30,040 nt of DNA from JAEUIE01 sp035430005 (GCA_035430005.1 DAOMFV010000060.1:1-30040); one strand, 5' to 3'; positions 1 through 8,569 are shown, counted from the first letter of the stretch. Program-made: numbers and translations. The notes: generated by a model from the sequence alone, not told the origin.

Positions 1-1
1 G

Positions 2-541
2 CCGATGCCCAGACAATTGAGTGGAGATCGAATCTTCGTGACGTCGTTTTACAACGGCCCGATGATGTTACATATCAAGCCTGGTACACCACCTCAAGCG
101 GAGATCGCCTGGAAGGGTAAGAGTAACAGCGAAATACGAACCGATGGGCTGCATGCCATTATGCCCACACCGTTCGTTGCTGATGAGCATATCTACGGCA
201 TCTGCAGTTACGGCCAGTTGCGATGTTTGAAAGACGCCACCGGAGAGAGGGTCTGGGATACGTTGAAGGCGACAGACATCAAAAAGCCGGAGCGCTGGGC
301 CAATGCTTTCCTCGTACGTCATGACGAGAGTAAGAACTTCTTTATCTTCAATGAGCATGGCGATCTGATTATCGCTCGACTGACTCCCAAGGGATATGAG
401 GAGGTCAGTAAGGCACACTTGATCGAACCGACCCAGGTGGCGATGGGAAGAGACATTGTCTGGACGCATCCTGCCTTTGCATATCGGTGCGTCTTCGTAC
501 GGAATGATAAAGAGATTGCCTGTTACTCACTGTCGAAATGA
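2..541 (+). CDS. PQQ-type beta-propeller protein, C-terminal part (partial)
   Basis: The reading frame is open to the left edge, so the true start lies outside the window; about 179 residues are present. The segment GQLRCLKDATGERVW is a typical PQQ/BamB propeller blade (glycine turn, hydrophobic strand, then D-x-x-TG-x-x-x-W), and further weaker blade-like strands follow up to the C-terminal VRNDKEIACYSLSK. Such proteins are usually secreted or periplasmic and either bind PQQ or act as binding scaffolds. No catalytic residue can be judged from this fragment. It runs toward a convergent gene and ends at a strong hairpin that starts at the last base of its stop codon. The family call is fairly sure; the specific role is unknown. 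Confidence 0.7.
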   Translation, partial: PMPRQLSGDRIFVTSFYNGPMMLHIKPGTPPQAEIAWKGKSNSEIRTDGLHAIMPTPFVADEHIYGICSYGQLRCLKDATGERVWDTLKATDIKKPERWANAFLVRHDESKNFFIFNEHGDLIIARLTPKGYEEVSKAHLIEPTQVAMGRDIVWTHPAFAYRCVFVRNDKEIACYSLSK

Positions 542-574
542 AAAGAATCTACGGGTTAAACCGTAGGTTCTTTT
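541..574. terminator. Bidirectional hairpin terminator between convergent genes
   Basis: Two 14-base arms (541-554 and 561-574) pair completely apart from one G-T wobble around a 6-base loop. The left arm begins with AAAA and the right arm ends with TTTT, so the hairpin has a short U tract whichever strand is transcribed. It starts at the stop of the plus-strand propeller gene and lies 16 bases beyond the stop of the minus-strand gene, where a shared intrinsic terminator is expected. Confidence 0.85.
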
Positions 575-589
575 CAATGGTTCATTCTT

Positions 590-1930
590 CTATTTGCTAC
601 CGCCCGTGGTTTGCACGGTGGGCAGGCTCACAGTTTTGACCAGGGACAAGTCTCGCCCAGCCAGCTTGCCGGCATGTTCGATTTCCACGGTGAACGAGAG
701 CAGCACCTGATCGCCACGTGGCCCGGCGATGGCATAGACAATTTGCTGCATCAGCAGTTCGCTGGCTTCACCGGTCGTGGAGACTTTGCCGATCCAGAAG
801 CCGGGGGCTGCATCAACGTTGGTTTTCTCCAGGACTTTGTCGAGCTTGAATCCTGGCGCTTGCTGAACGAGTTTCTCGACTTCGTCCAGCGTGACGTGTT
901 CGCCCGGTTTCACCTGCTGGTAAGGAGTCAGGTTCATCTGGGCAATCAGTTCGCCACGATCTAGAAGACGCAGGATGGCCTGCTTTTCGGTCTTGGAAAC
1001 AACACCCCAGCCACGTTCGTAGGTGAAGGCAAACCGGCTGGCGGCGTCACGGAACTCCAGCATGAGTAATGCCGGCGGCGGTGTGGCTGGGATCGTCGTT
1101 GCTTTGCCATCGGTCACTTCCACAACAGCCAGGTTGTGCTTCCAGGTAACGCTGATCTCTGATTCGACTTCAGCAGCAGGATTGAGCGGGCCCTGCTCCT
1201 TGTTTTCACGATATCGCCAGGTGCAGCCGGTGAAGTGCTTGCCTTCGAGGCTGTAGACCAGGCCTGCTGCCAGCGTGGCCTTGAGAGTTGAGCCCTTGCT
1301 GATGCCTTCAATATCTCCGGATAGAGTAATGATGGCGTGATTGCGTTCGATCTTCTCGAACTTGCATTCGAGCTTGGTTTTGATGACTGCATCCACACCT
1401 GCGAGTGCCTGAGCGACGTTGAAAGGCACGGCCCACGTATCGCCGACAGTGACTTCCTTGTCAGGCAAGAGGCCATGAATAGCCAGCACATCGAGGTGCT
1501 CGCCGGTCAGTTCAAGTTCTTCATCGGTAAGCGGGCCGACTGGAGAGTAGGTAATGGTAGGGCCGTCGGTGCCGATGAGGGCAGTCTGGAATCGGCGGTC
1601 GCTCCGGAGTGTCTTGCTGATGGTCTTGTCCTGCAGCGTGATGTCAGCCTTAGCAGTGGTATAAAAACGGCCCATGCTGGTGGGCTTGCCGTCGCTGATG
1701 GTCAGCACACGTTCTTCAAAGTCGTGCTTGGCGACTGCTTTCAGATCAAGAGCGACGACTTTTTCACCATCACGCAGTTTGATCTTGCCAGTAAGCTTCA
1801 TGTCGAGCGCGACATGCCAGCCATCGCCGACTTTGTACTCGTTCTTGAGAGTCGCCTTTTCCTGGGCGACGGCGATAGAGCTGAGGCAGAGAATCAGCAA
1901 AAGTGAAACGTTTGTCCATAACCTGCACAT
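590..1930 (-). CDS. Secreted protein with C-terminal PsbP/DcrB-like domain, function unknown
   Basis: The 446-aa protein starts at the ATG at 1930, which has a good GAGGG Shine-Dalgarno about 8 bases upstream; the TTG at 1951 in the same frame is less likely. A signal peptide is clear: hydrophobic LLLILCLSSIAVA, then an AVA cleavage site before QEKATL. The first 280 residues are rich in beta strand and repeat 'GD.W' turns (VGDGWHV, VGDTWAV). From about residue 285 the pattern (F-x-Y-x-R-x-W, then a short strand with LLDRGELIAQMNL, ending in LLSFTVEIE) resembles the PsbP/Mog1/DcrB fold. That fold assignment is inference by eye. No catalytic motif was seen. An exported, probably periplasmic protein is likely. 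It does not appear to be operonic with the NTase unit upstream, 68 bases away. Confidence 0.75.
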   Translation of the reverse strand: MCRLWTNVSLLLILCLSSIAVAQEKATLKNEYKVGDGWHVALDMKLTGKIKLRDGEKVVALDLKAVAKHDFEERVLTISDGKPTSMGRFYTTAKADITLQDKTISKTLRSDRRFQTALIGTDGPTITYSPVGPLTDEELELTGEHLDVLAIHGLLPDKEVTVGDTWAVPFNVAQALAGVDAVIKTKLECKFEKIERNHAIITLSGDIEGISKGSTLKATLAAGLVYSLEGKHFTGCTWRYRENKEQGPLNPAAEVESEISVTWKHNLAVVEVTDGKATTIPATPPPALLMLEFRDAASRFAFTYERGWGVVSKTEKQAILRLLDRGELIAQMNLTPYQQVKPGEHVTLDEVEKLVQQAPGFKLDKVLEKTNVDAAPGFWIGKVSTTGEASELLMQQIVYAIAGPRGDQVLLSFTVEIEHAGKLAGRDLSLVKTVSLPTVQTTGGSK

Positions 1931-1998
1931 CGTGTGATCCCTCACGTTCAAATGGAACGCAAAGAATACCCGGAGGGGTAAGATGGGTCAACTGGAGT

Positions 1999-2577
1999 CT
2001 AGCTGCCACCGCTGGTGATGTGCTGATAGCGTTCTTTGAACCAGACCATGGCCGGATCGGTGAGTTCGCCGATGGTTTGCCATTCGGAGTCGATGTAGGC
2101 GAGGTTCAAATCAGTGCGTTTGGTGGCGATGAGTGATTCGATATCGACTTTGTCCTGAGAGCGAAAAGCGAGGAGTTTTAGCAGTATCAGGCTTTCCATG
2201 GTGGCAAACTGTATCTTTTCTCCGTTCCATTCTCCTTCAATAGCAGTATCGACAACATGTTGATGAAGAGGAAGAGCTGGCTTAAGCCAATCGACACGGA
2301 AACCCTGGTACTCAAAAACAATCATGTGTTCTTATGTCCAACGCCTGATTGAGGGGAATAGATTTAATTCAAAGCCGAGAGCGATGAGATCTTCGATTAC
2401 AGCTGGAAGCACGAGTTGGGGCAAATGAACAATAAAATTAATGTCTTTGGTGAATCGAGGTGTGCTGAGGTAACCAGCGGCAAACCCGCCGATCACGCAA
2501 TACTTCACCTTGCGAGTGTCGAATACCTTCTTGATGTGAAGCAGAGCTTCACTTAATTGGGTAGCTATCTGTTGCAT
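1999..2577 (-). pseudogene. Nucleotidyltransferase (MNT/AbiEii-like fold) split by an in-frame TAA
   Basis: Two open segments in the same frame (2577-2332 and 2325-1999) are separated only by a TAA at 2332-2334 and two sense codons. The first half carries the nucleotidyltransferase signature: YCVIGGFAAGYLSTPRFTKD, then IN. The usual second acidic residue of the D-x-D pair is Asn here (KDIN). The second half contains FRVDWLKPALPLHQHVVDTA and MESLILLKLLAFRSQDKVDIESL, the typical C-terminal part of the same family. Together they make about 190 residues, a normal length. Its ATG at 2577 lies inside the end of the upstream 87-aa gene, a coupled arrangement. Read as a recently inactivated gene, unless the stop is a sequencing error or is read through; translation of the second half could restart at the ATG at 2325. 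Confidence 0.7.
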
Positions 2578-2812
2578 TGGCGTTCCCAAAACGAGCGAAG
2601 AGCTTGCTGTGTGCCAAATGTCCTTGGAGCTCACGATCATTCATGATTTGCTGATTGCGTTCCCAATTAGGTGAAATCGCCATCATGTGAAGTCCCGTCT
2701 GGATCAAATCACTCATGATGCGTGCTTTGCTATATGAGTCGAGCTTTTGGAACTGCTCGGCATCTTTACGGATCACATCATACTGGTTCGGAAACTGAAT
2801 AGGCTGGATCAT
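2549..2812 (-). CDS. Small protein paired with the nucleotidyltransferase (toxin/antitoxin-like partner)
   Basis: This 87-aa protein has an excellent ribosome site (GAGGAG about 8 bases before the ATG at 2812) and an extended -10 promoter just upstream, so it is very probably expressed. Residues 8-50 look helical and charged (PNQYDVIRKDAEQFQKLDSY, then SKARIMSDLIQTG). I recognise no enzyme motif, TM segment or signal peptide. Its last 29 bases overlap the start of the nucleotidyltransferase, which suggests the two are made together. Small proteins of this kind next to nucleotidyltransferases are common in planctomycetes, and the layout resembles MNT/HEPN or AbiEi/AbiEii two-gene modules. A toxin-antitoxin role is inference only. 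Confidence 0.7.
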   Translation of the reverse strand: MIQPIQFPNQYDVIRKDAEQFQKLDSYSKARIMSDLIQTGLHMMAISPNWERNQQIMNDRELQGHLAHSKLFARFGNANATDSYPIK

Positions 2813-2831
2813 GGCAATTGCTCCTCGTCTA

Positions 2832-2840
2832 ATTATACCA
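2832..2840 (-). promoter_or_regulatory. Extended -10 promoter for the small-protein/NTase unit
   Basis: On the minus strand the sequence TGGTATAAT is a perfect extended -10 element (TGn plus TATAAT). It sits just downstream of the gyrB stop and 19 bases upstream of the 2812 ATG, leaving room for a short leader with the GAGGAG ribosome site. No good -35 hexamer is seen, which is usual for extended -10 promoters. Confidence 0.55.
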
Positions 2841-2842
2841 CA

Positions 2843-5248
2843 CTACACATCCAGATTCCTTACCTCCAGCGCATGTCGTTCGATGAACTCGCGACGGGGT
2901 TCGACTTTATCACCCATGAGGATGCGGAACATCTCGTCAGCCTTGATGGCGTCCTCGAGTTTGACTTTCAGCAACACCCGCTTTTCGGGGTCAAGAGTGG
3001 TATCCCACAGCTCTTCAGGGTTCATCTCACCCAATCCCTTGAATCGGGTGATAGCCATGCCTTTCTCGCCGAACTTGCGGATTTCTTCGAGAGTGAAACG
3101 CAGATCGGTGAGCGAGCGTTGGATGTCGCCGTTCTCCAGACTGTAGCGGGGTGGGGGTTCGATGCCACCGACGGTGGGTGGCGTAATAAGGCAATCGAGA
3201 CCCAGGCCGAAGTCCTTCAGTTTCTCGACGTGCCTGGTGATGGCTTTTACCTCATGCAGTTCCTGAAGTTCAGCGGCAGGAAGATCGGGCCGGGCGGCAG
3301 CTTCGGTCTGCATGTGGGTCTCGGCTTCGGCCAGCGTCTTGAACCAACTCTCCTTGCCGCCATGAAACACACGGCAGGTGGGCAGTACGCCGTCTTTAGT
3401 GTTCTTGAACAGTTGAGGCAATGTAACACCTTTGCGCTCCAGCGTGTTGACTGGCATCTCCAACGAGTTCAAGACGTTCAGCAGCGGTTTTAGTTGTTCA
3501 CCCGATAAGGGTGGTTTGCCGACGACTGTGAAGGTGGTGCCATTGAGGCCCAGGTCCAGCAGTTCCTTGTCCATCAGTTCCTTGGTCTGCACATATCGTG
3601 TCTTCTTCTTTTGAATGACACGATAGAGCGGAGGCTGAGCCAGATAGATGTGGCCTTCAAACATCATCTTGGGCATCTGGCGGAAGAGAAACGTCAGAAT
3701 GAGAGTGCGGATGTGGCTGCCATCGACATCAGCATCGGTCAGAAGAATGATCTTCCCATAGTTGCGTTTGGCGGTGTCCTCAGCGATGCCGATATCTGTT
3801 CCGACGGCAGCTATGATGTTGCAGATTTCCTCATTCCCCAGCATCTTTTCAATGCGTGCCTTTTCGACGTTGAGAATCTTGCCTCGAAGAGGCAAGACAG
3901 CCTGGTAGTAACTGTCTCGGCCACCGTCAGCGGAGCCGCCGGCCGAGTCGCCTTCGACGAGGAAGATTTCACATTCGTCCCGGTTTTTGCTTCGGCAATC
4001 CATCAGCTTGCCGGGCAAGCCGCCGCTGTTGAGGATGTTCTTCGTCTTACGGATGGCCATGCGCGCCTTGGCGGCAGCTTCACGGGCTTCGGCAGCGAGC
4101 AGAACCTTCTGCACAATCTTCTTTGCAACGGCAGGGTTTTCTTCGAGGAAGCGACTGAGTTTCTCGCTTACTACACTGGAAACGATGCCTTCGATCTCAG
4201 CGGTAGTCAGCTTTTCCTTAGCCTGGTTGTTGTACTGGGGATGCGGTGCGCGGATGTTGACGATGGCGGTCAAACCTTCCCGGAAATCGTCGCCCTGGAG
4301 ATTGATCGATTCTTTGACTAGGCCTGCCTTGCCGCCATAGCTGCCAATAGTGCGTGTCAGGGCAGTACGAAGGCCGGAGATATGTGTGCCACCGCCCGGG
4401 TTGTGAATGTTGTTGGAGTAGCCACGAATACGCTCTGCTTCTTCGGTGATGTATTGCAGGGCGACCTGGACCTCGACATTATCTTTGGTGTCGGTCACAA
4501 AGATGGGAGGATGGAGGCCGTCTTCGGTACGGTTGATCCAAGTGAGGTAATCGATAATGCCCCCTTCAGAGAAAAAAGTTTCGTTGCGTCCTTCTACTCG
4601 TTCGTCACGGACGTTGATCTTAATACCGGGATTGAGAAAACCGAGTTCGCGCAGTCTGCTTTCGATCGTGTCAAAGTTGAAGTGGCAATCGGGAAAAAAG
4701 GGCGGCTCAGGATCGGGGCGGAAGGTGATCTTGGTTCCGGTATCCTGTGCAGGTCCGAGTTCTTTGACTGGAGTGATCGGCACTCCCCGTTCGTAGTTCT
4801 GCTGGTAGAGTTTGCCATTGCGGCGAACCTGTACCGTCGTCCATTCGGAAAGAGCATTGACAGCTTTGATACCCATGCCGTGCAGACCGCCGGAGATCTT
4901 GTAGCTGTCTTTATTGAACTTACCCCCAGCCCCGACTTCGCACATGACGAGTTCAAGAGTAGGGCGATTGTACTCAGGGTGAATGTTGACCGGGATGCCA
5001 CGCCCATCATCTTCGATGCTGATACTGCCGTCTACATGGATCGTGGTGCTAATAGTCTTACAGAAGCCTCCCATAGCTTCATCAATGGAATTATGAATGA
5101 CTTCGTAGAAGAGGTGATGCATGCCCGCTTCGGACGACCCGCCAATATACATACCCGGATTCTGCCGAATGTGAGCGGCATTTTTGAGGACTTGGATATT
5201 GCTTTCGTCGTAGGTCTGACCGTTCGAGATGGGGGCCGTTTCAGCCAT
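2843..5248 (-). CDS. gyrB: DNA gyrase subunit B
   Basis: The 801-aa ATPase subunit of type II topoisomerase introduces negative supercoils with GyrA. GHKL ATPase motifs are present: EVIHNSIDEA (49-58, catalytic Glu and Mg-binding Asn), DDGRGIP (80-86) and GGLHGMG (120-126). The transducer 'QTK' loop reads QAK (342-344), with the ATP-contacting lysine kept. TOPRIM motifs are EGDSAGG (432-438) and DADVDGSH (505-512). A roughly 150-residue insert between LAQPPLYR (537-543) and the C-terminal RFKGLGEMNPEELW (735-748) matches the Gram-negative GyrB insert and argues against ParE. The end RREFIERHA is typical. The start at 5248 has AAGGG upstream. gyrA is not in the window, and the 196-bp upstream region showed no clear promoter. 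Confidence 0.96.
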   Translation of the reverse strand: MAETAPISNGQTYDESNIQVLKNAAHIRQNPGMYIGGSSEAGMHHLFYEVIHNSIDEAMGGFCKTISTTIHVDGSISIEDDGRGIPVNIHPEYNRPTLELVMCEVGAGGKFNKDSYKISGGLHGMGIKAVNALSEWTTVQVRRNGKLYQQNYERGVPITPVKELGPAQDTGTKITFRPDPEPPFFPDCHFNFDTIESRLRELGFLNPGIKINVRDERVEGRNETFFSEGGIIDYLTWINRTEDGLHPPIFVTDTKDNVEVQVALQYITEEAERIRGYSNNIHNPGGGTHISGLRTALTRTIGSYGGKAGLVKESINLQGDDFREGLTAIVNIRAPHPQYNNQAKEKLTTAEIEGIVSSVVSEKLSRFLEENPAVAKKIVQKVLLAAEAREAAAKARMAIRKTKNILNSGGLPGKLMDCRSKNRDECEIFLVEGDSAGGSADGGRDSYYQAVLPLRGKILNVEKARIEKMLGNEEICNIIAAVGTDIGIAEDTAKRNYGKIILLTDADVDGSHIRTLILTFLFRQMPKMMFEGHIYLAQPPLYRVIQKKKTRYVQTKELMDKELLDLGLNGTTFTVVGKPPLSGEQLKPLLNVLNSLEMPVNTLERKGVTLPQLFKNTKDGVLPTCRVFHGGKESWFKTLAEAETHMQTEAAARPDLPAAELQELHEVKAITRHVEKLKDFGLGLDCLITPPTVGGIEPPPRYSLENGDIQRSLTDLRFTLEEIRKFGEKGMAITRFKGLGEMNPEELWDTTLDPEKRVLLKVKLEDAIKADEMFRILMGDKVEPRREFIERHALEVRNLDV

Positions 5249-5444
5249 TGTGTACCCTTTGTGCGATCCACTGAATTGCAGCTAATATTCTATGTTTTTG
5301 GGGTTCTGAGACGATGTGGGAAATGCAAATACTCAAGTTATCTCGTCGCCGTAAGTTGCTGGTAATTATTAAGTTGCGATAGGAGGGAAACGGCGATATC
5401 GGCGAGCTTGGATGATAAAGTACTACTTGCCGGTGAAGATAAAA

Positions 5445-6299
5445 TTAGCCGCCATACGAGCTATATTGCTTCAGTCCACGTTGGTACAATACTCGAGCAA
5501 TCAAGAAGCATCCGAGTGCCCATCCTAAGCCTACCAGTAGTCCGTAAACCAGTTGCATTCCCGTGATCTTGTTCAAGAACACCATTGCGGGGAAGTAGGC
5601 GAGATACTGGAAGGGTAACGCTTTAAGAAACTCAACCCAGCCGCCCGGGAGCAGATCGAGGGGAAACATTTGGCCAGAGACAAAGAAGTTGATAGTCTGG
5701 GCGATGTAGAGGATTGACGAGACTTCGAGCATCCAGAAACCAATGCAGCCCATGCAGACTTCAAAGAAGAAGCCGATGAAGAACCCGAGGAAAAGAGCAA
5801 GGATATAGGCTGGAATCTGCCAGCCTCCGGGGAAAGTATCGAAATAACTGTAAGCCACGCCGAAGATCACGGCATAAGGTGGCACAGCAGTAACGATGTA
5901 GGCGATCTTGTGAGCGATGCGATAGGCAAGCAACCAACCGATCATATCAAGTGGCTGGACTAGATACTTCTTGAGATCGCCCTGGCGAACGTCACGGGCG
6001 ATACCCGTTGACAGCCCGGGCATGGAGGAGAACATCCTGCTGATATGAACCAACAGAAGGTAGGCGATCATCTCGTTGAATCGAAAGCCCGAAAGAGAGT
6101 CTTTTCCCGATCCTCGGAAAATCGCTGTCCATAACAATATGGTCGTCAGCATAGGGAGAAAGCGGAGAATGGTGCCGAAGAAGAAATCGCCTCGATAGGC
6201 CAGGCGTTCGATGAGCGCAGTCCTACAGATATTGGCGTACTTTGACACCACCTGAAGTGGTGAAAGCGAAGGCAACGATCTGAGGGCAGGTGAACTCAT
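5445..6299 (-). CDS. ABC-2 type transporter permease (COG4587/DUF990-like)
   Basis: This 284-aa integral membrane protein has about six hydrophobic segments (near residues 43-60, 75-90, 120-150, 160-185, 190-212, 248-270). The pattern FRFNEMIAYLLLVHI, then DVRQGDLKKYLVQPLD in the cytoplasmic loop, then FFVSGQMFPLDLLP before the last segments, is characteristic of the DUF990-type ABC-2 permeases. These normally work as a heterodimer with a second permease and an ATPase; neither partner is in the window. The ATG lies nine bases after the previous gene's stop, so it is probably the last gene of the guaA run, although no strong ribosome site is visible. The substrate cannot be told from sequence. 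Confidence 0.85.
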   Translation of the reverse strand: MSSPALRSLPSLSPLQVVSKYANICRTALIERLAYRGDFFFGTILRFLPMLTTILLWTAIFRGSGKDSLSGFRFNEMIAYLLLVHISRMFSSMPGLSTGIARDVRQGDLKKYLVQPLDMIGWLLAYRIAHKIAYIVTAVPPYAVIFGVAYSYFDTFPGGWQIPAYILALFLGFFIGFFFEVCMGCIGFWMLEVSSILYIAQTINFFVSGQMFPLDLLPGGWVEFLKALPFQYLAYFPAMVFLNKITGMQLVYGLLVGLGWALGCFLIARVLYQRGLKQYSSYGG

Positions 6300-6308
6300 G
6301 TGATCAGT

Positions 6309-6893
6309 TTACTGATGATACCCGACCACCAGCGCTGATTCCTGGCGGTGGTACTGCATCACCATGTGGTAAAGCTGTTCTTGTGAAAGTGGTTGGCCGT
6401 TACGGTTGATGCGCACATCTCGCTTGACAAAACGGTTGCCCAGCCACTGCAGCATGATGTAGCAGGTAGGTTCCACTTCGAGAATTCGCAGTCGGTCCAG
6501 AAGGCTTCCCGGAGCGGGCAATGATTCGTGATGATGAGTAGGGTTGATGGCAATGGCCAGCCAGCAGCGAATGACCCGCCAGCCGAACCGATGCCAGATC
6601 AGCGTTTCATCCAGCACGCCTCGATTGACTTGGGCAGCGAGCATATCGTAGAAGGCCAGTACCGGATGATAACCGGTGAGGGCGTTCTCAGCGGTGGTGA
6701 GATGATTCTTGATTCGTTCCGCAAACTCTCGACGTGCCAGGATCATGCTTGGTTCGCCGAACTTCGATTCGAGAGCCAACACAAGATTTGAGGAATTAAG
6801 CTGTCGGGCCTTGCGTGCCTGGTAAAAGATTCCACCCAATCCAAAGATGGCGACCAGTGCATTGGCCCAGGCTGCTACGGAACCGTAGTCCAT
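6309..6893 (-). CDS. Single-TM membrane protein of unknown function
   Basis: I chose the ATG at 6893 (194 aa), five bases after the guaA stop; a GTG at 6908 overlapping the guaA end is an alternative. The N-terminus is a short outside stretch followed by one TM helix (about residues 6-24, VAAWANALVAIFGLGGIFYQ), then a basic stop-transfer sequence RKAR and a mostly alpha-helical cytoplasmic domain of about 165 residues. The pattern (helical domain with RREFAERIKNHL and FYDMLAAQVNRG, LIWHRFGWRVIRCW) recalls DUF4760-like proteins, but I cannot assign a family. Its position between guaA and an ABC permease suggests co-transcription and gives no clear functional link. Confidence 0.7.
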   Translation of the reverse strand: MDYGSVAAWANALVAIFGLGGIFYQARKARQLNSSNLVLALESKFGEPSMILARREFAERIKNHLTTAENALTGYHPVLAFYDMLAAQVNRGVLDETLIWHRFGWRVIRCWLAIAINPTHHHESLPAPGSLLDRLRILEVEPTCYIMLQWLGNRFVKRDVRINRNGQPLSQEQLYHMVMQYHRQESALVVGYHQ

Positions 6894-6898
6894 GGTGG

Positions 6899-8452
6899 TT
6901 ATTCCCACTCAATCGTTGCCGGCGGCTTGCTGCTGATGTCGTAGGCGACGCGATTGACGCCACGCACTTCATTGATGATTCGAGTGGAGACCTTGCTGAG
7001 AAACTCATGGGGTAAGTGAGCCCAGTCGGCGGTCATGAAGTCATCGGTCTTCACAGCTCGCAAGGCGATCACATTGTCGTAGGTTCGATAGTCGCCCATT
7101 ACGCCCACCGATTGCACGGGTAGGAGTACAGCAAACGCCTGCGAGACTTCGCGGTAGAGATGAGCCTTGTGAAGCTCTTCAAGAAAGATCATGTCTGCTT
7201 TCCTGAGGACATTGAGCTTGTCTTCTGTGATGGTACCGAGACACCGCACTGCCAGGCCAGGCCCAGGAAAGGGGTGACGCCAGACCATCGCTTCTGTCAG
7301 GCCCAAATCTACACCCATCGTGCGCACTTCATCTTTGAATAAATCACGCAACGGCTCGATCAGTTCAAAACCAAGTTCTGCCGGAAGCCCGCCGACATTG
7401 TGGTGAGTCTTAATGGTGGCAGCAGGCCCGTCTGCAGCGGCTCCGCTTTCGATCACATCCGGGTAGAGTGTGCCCTGAGCCAAGAACTTGGCTCCTTGAA
7501 TGCGAAACGCTTCAGCCTTGAATACATCAATGAAGACATGGCCAATGATCTTGCGTTTCTGCTGGGGATCATTCACCCCTTCCAGTGCTGAAAGAAAACG
7601 ATCGCCGGCATCCACCACATGAAGGTCAGCACGGAAATGATCCTGAAACGTATTCTTCACCGCTTCTGATTCGCCTGAACGCAACATACCGTTGTCAACA
7701 AAAATACAGGCGACCTGGGGGCCAACCGCTTTGATGAGCAGGGCTGCGGTGACAGCTGAATCGACACCCCCGGATAACCCACAGATTACTCGATCTTGGC
7801 CGATGCGATTCTTGAGTTCCCTGATCGTTTCTTTCACAAACGATGACATCTTCCATTGGCCAGTGCAGCCACATATCTGGAAAAGGAAGTTCTTTAGCAG
7901 GATGCTGCCCAGTGGAGTGTGGCTGACTTCGGGATGGAACTGGAGTCCATAGAGTGGCTTGCTGCGATGTTGAACCGCAGCGATGGGGCATGTAGGGGTG
8001 GAAGCCAGGGGTATGAACATGCCACCGGCATCGATGACCTGGTCGCCGTGGCTCATCCAGACCGTGGTCTCTACAGGCATACCTGCAAGTAGGGGGTGAT
8101 CTGTTTGTTTGACGTGCAGATGAGCTCTACCGAACTCGCGGGAAGTACCGGGCTTGACCTGGCCGCCCAACTGGTGACAGGATAATTGCATGCCATAGCA
8201 CAGGCCCAGAATGGGGATTCCCAAAGCGTAGAGGGCGGGGTCACAGTGTGGAGCATCTTTATCGTAAACACTACAGGGGCTGCCGGAGAAGATGATTCCC
8301 TTGGGATTCAGTTCTTTCACACGCTGTGCCGACAGATCAGCCCGTACGATTTGGGCAAAGACATTCAGTTCACGCACACGCCGGGCTATTAATTGGACGT
8401 ACTGTGACCCGAAATCAAATATCAGGACGCGTTCAGTGCTGGGGGTACTCAT
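6899..8452 (-). CDS. guaA: GMP synthase (glutamine-hydrolysing)
   Basis: The 517-aa enzyme converts XMP to GMP with ATP and glutamine, the last step of guanine nucleotide synthesis. The class I glutamine amidotransferase domain has catalytic Cys85 in GLCYGMQL and the His173/Glu175 pair in LQFHPEVSHTPLG. The ATP pyrophosphatase P-loop is GLSGGVDSAV (SGGVDS at 227-232). The C-terminal dimerisation segment ends with SSKPPATIEWE, a hallmark of GuaA. The start MSTPSTERVLIFDFGSQ at 8452 fits the family length; an upstream in-frame ATG at 8503 would add 17 unlikely residues. No Shine-Dalgarno is visible, and a TATAAT box ends six bases before the ATG (see the promoter entry). Confidence 0.97.
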   Translation of the reverse strand: MSTPSTERVLIFDFGSQYVQLIARRVRELNVFAQIVRADLSAQRVKELNPKGIIFSGSPCSVYDKDAPHCDPALYALGIPILGLCYGMQLSCHQLGGQVKPGTSREFGRAHLHVKQTDHPLLAGMPVETTVWMSHGDQVIDAGGMFIPLASTPTCPIAAVQHRSKPLYGLQFHPEVSHTPLGSILLKNFLFQICGCTGQWKMSSFVKETIRELKNRIGQDRVICGLSGGVDSAVTAALLIKAVGPQVACIFVDNGMLRSGESEAVKNTFQDHFRADLHVVDAGDRFLSALEGVNDPQQKRKIIGHVFIDVFKAEAFRIQGAKFLAQGTLYPDVIESGAAADGPAATIKTHHNVGGLPAELGFELIEPLRDLFKDEVRTMGVDLGLTEAMVWRHPFPGPGLAVRCLGTITEDKLNVLRKADMIFLEELHKAHLYREVSQAFAVLLPVQSVGVMGDYRTYDNVIALRAVKTDDFMTADWAHLPHEFLSKVSTRIINEVRGVNRVAYDISSKPPATIEWE

Positions 8453-8458
8453 CGAATT

Positions 8459-8486
8459 ATTATAGAAGGTCGTAGGCCGGTGCCAG
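8459..8486 (-). promoter_or_regulatory. Probable guaA promoter, possibly giving a leaderless mRNA
   Basis: On the minus strand CTGGCA (8486-8481, four of six bases of TTGACA) is followed by a 16-base spacer and a perfect TATAAT (8464-8459). Only six bases separate the -10 box from the A of the guaA ATG at 8452, the normal distance from -10 to the transcription start. With no Shine-Dalgarno in between, the transcript may begin at the start codon. This is inferred from sequence alone. Confidence 0.5.
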
Positions 8487-8518
8487 TGGGGAATCGAATC
8501 CAACTTGCCTGCAACATG

Positions 8519-8551
8519 AGAACAGCCGGCAGTGAGGCTGCCGGTTGTTCT
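8519..8551 (-). terminator. Hairpin terminator after the 8570-9853 gene
   Basis: Arms 8519-8532 and 8538-8551 form a 14-bp stem with one G-T wobble and a five-base loop, 18 bases after the minus-strand gene's stop. On the minus strand the stem ends in GTTCT without a long U run, so it could be a weak intrinsic terminator or an RNA-stabilising 3' hairpin. It isolates guaA from the gene upstream. Confidence 0.6.
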
Positions 8552-8569
8552 TATGGTCGATTATATTAT

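Noticed and set aside
4382..5365. A 327-codon plus-strand open frame opposite gyrB
   Set aside because: It is the antisense shadow of highly conserved gyrB coding sequence.
8453..8503. N-terminal extension of GuaA from an ATG at 8503
   Set aside because: It adds 17 residues absent from the family, and the TATAAT promoter lies inside it.
8470..8512. On the minus strand, a tRNA-like 3' end (GGATTCGATTCCCC followed by CTGGCACCG)
   Set aside because: The T-stem does not pair (two mismatches in five), and no anticodon or D arm is found upstream; the stretch overlaps the guaA promoter.
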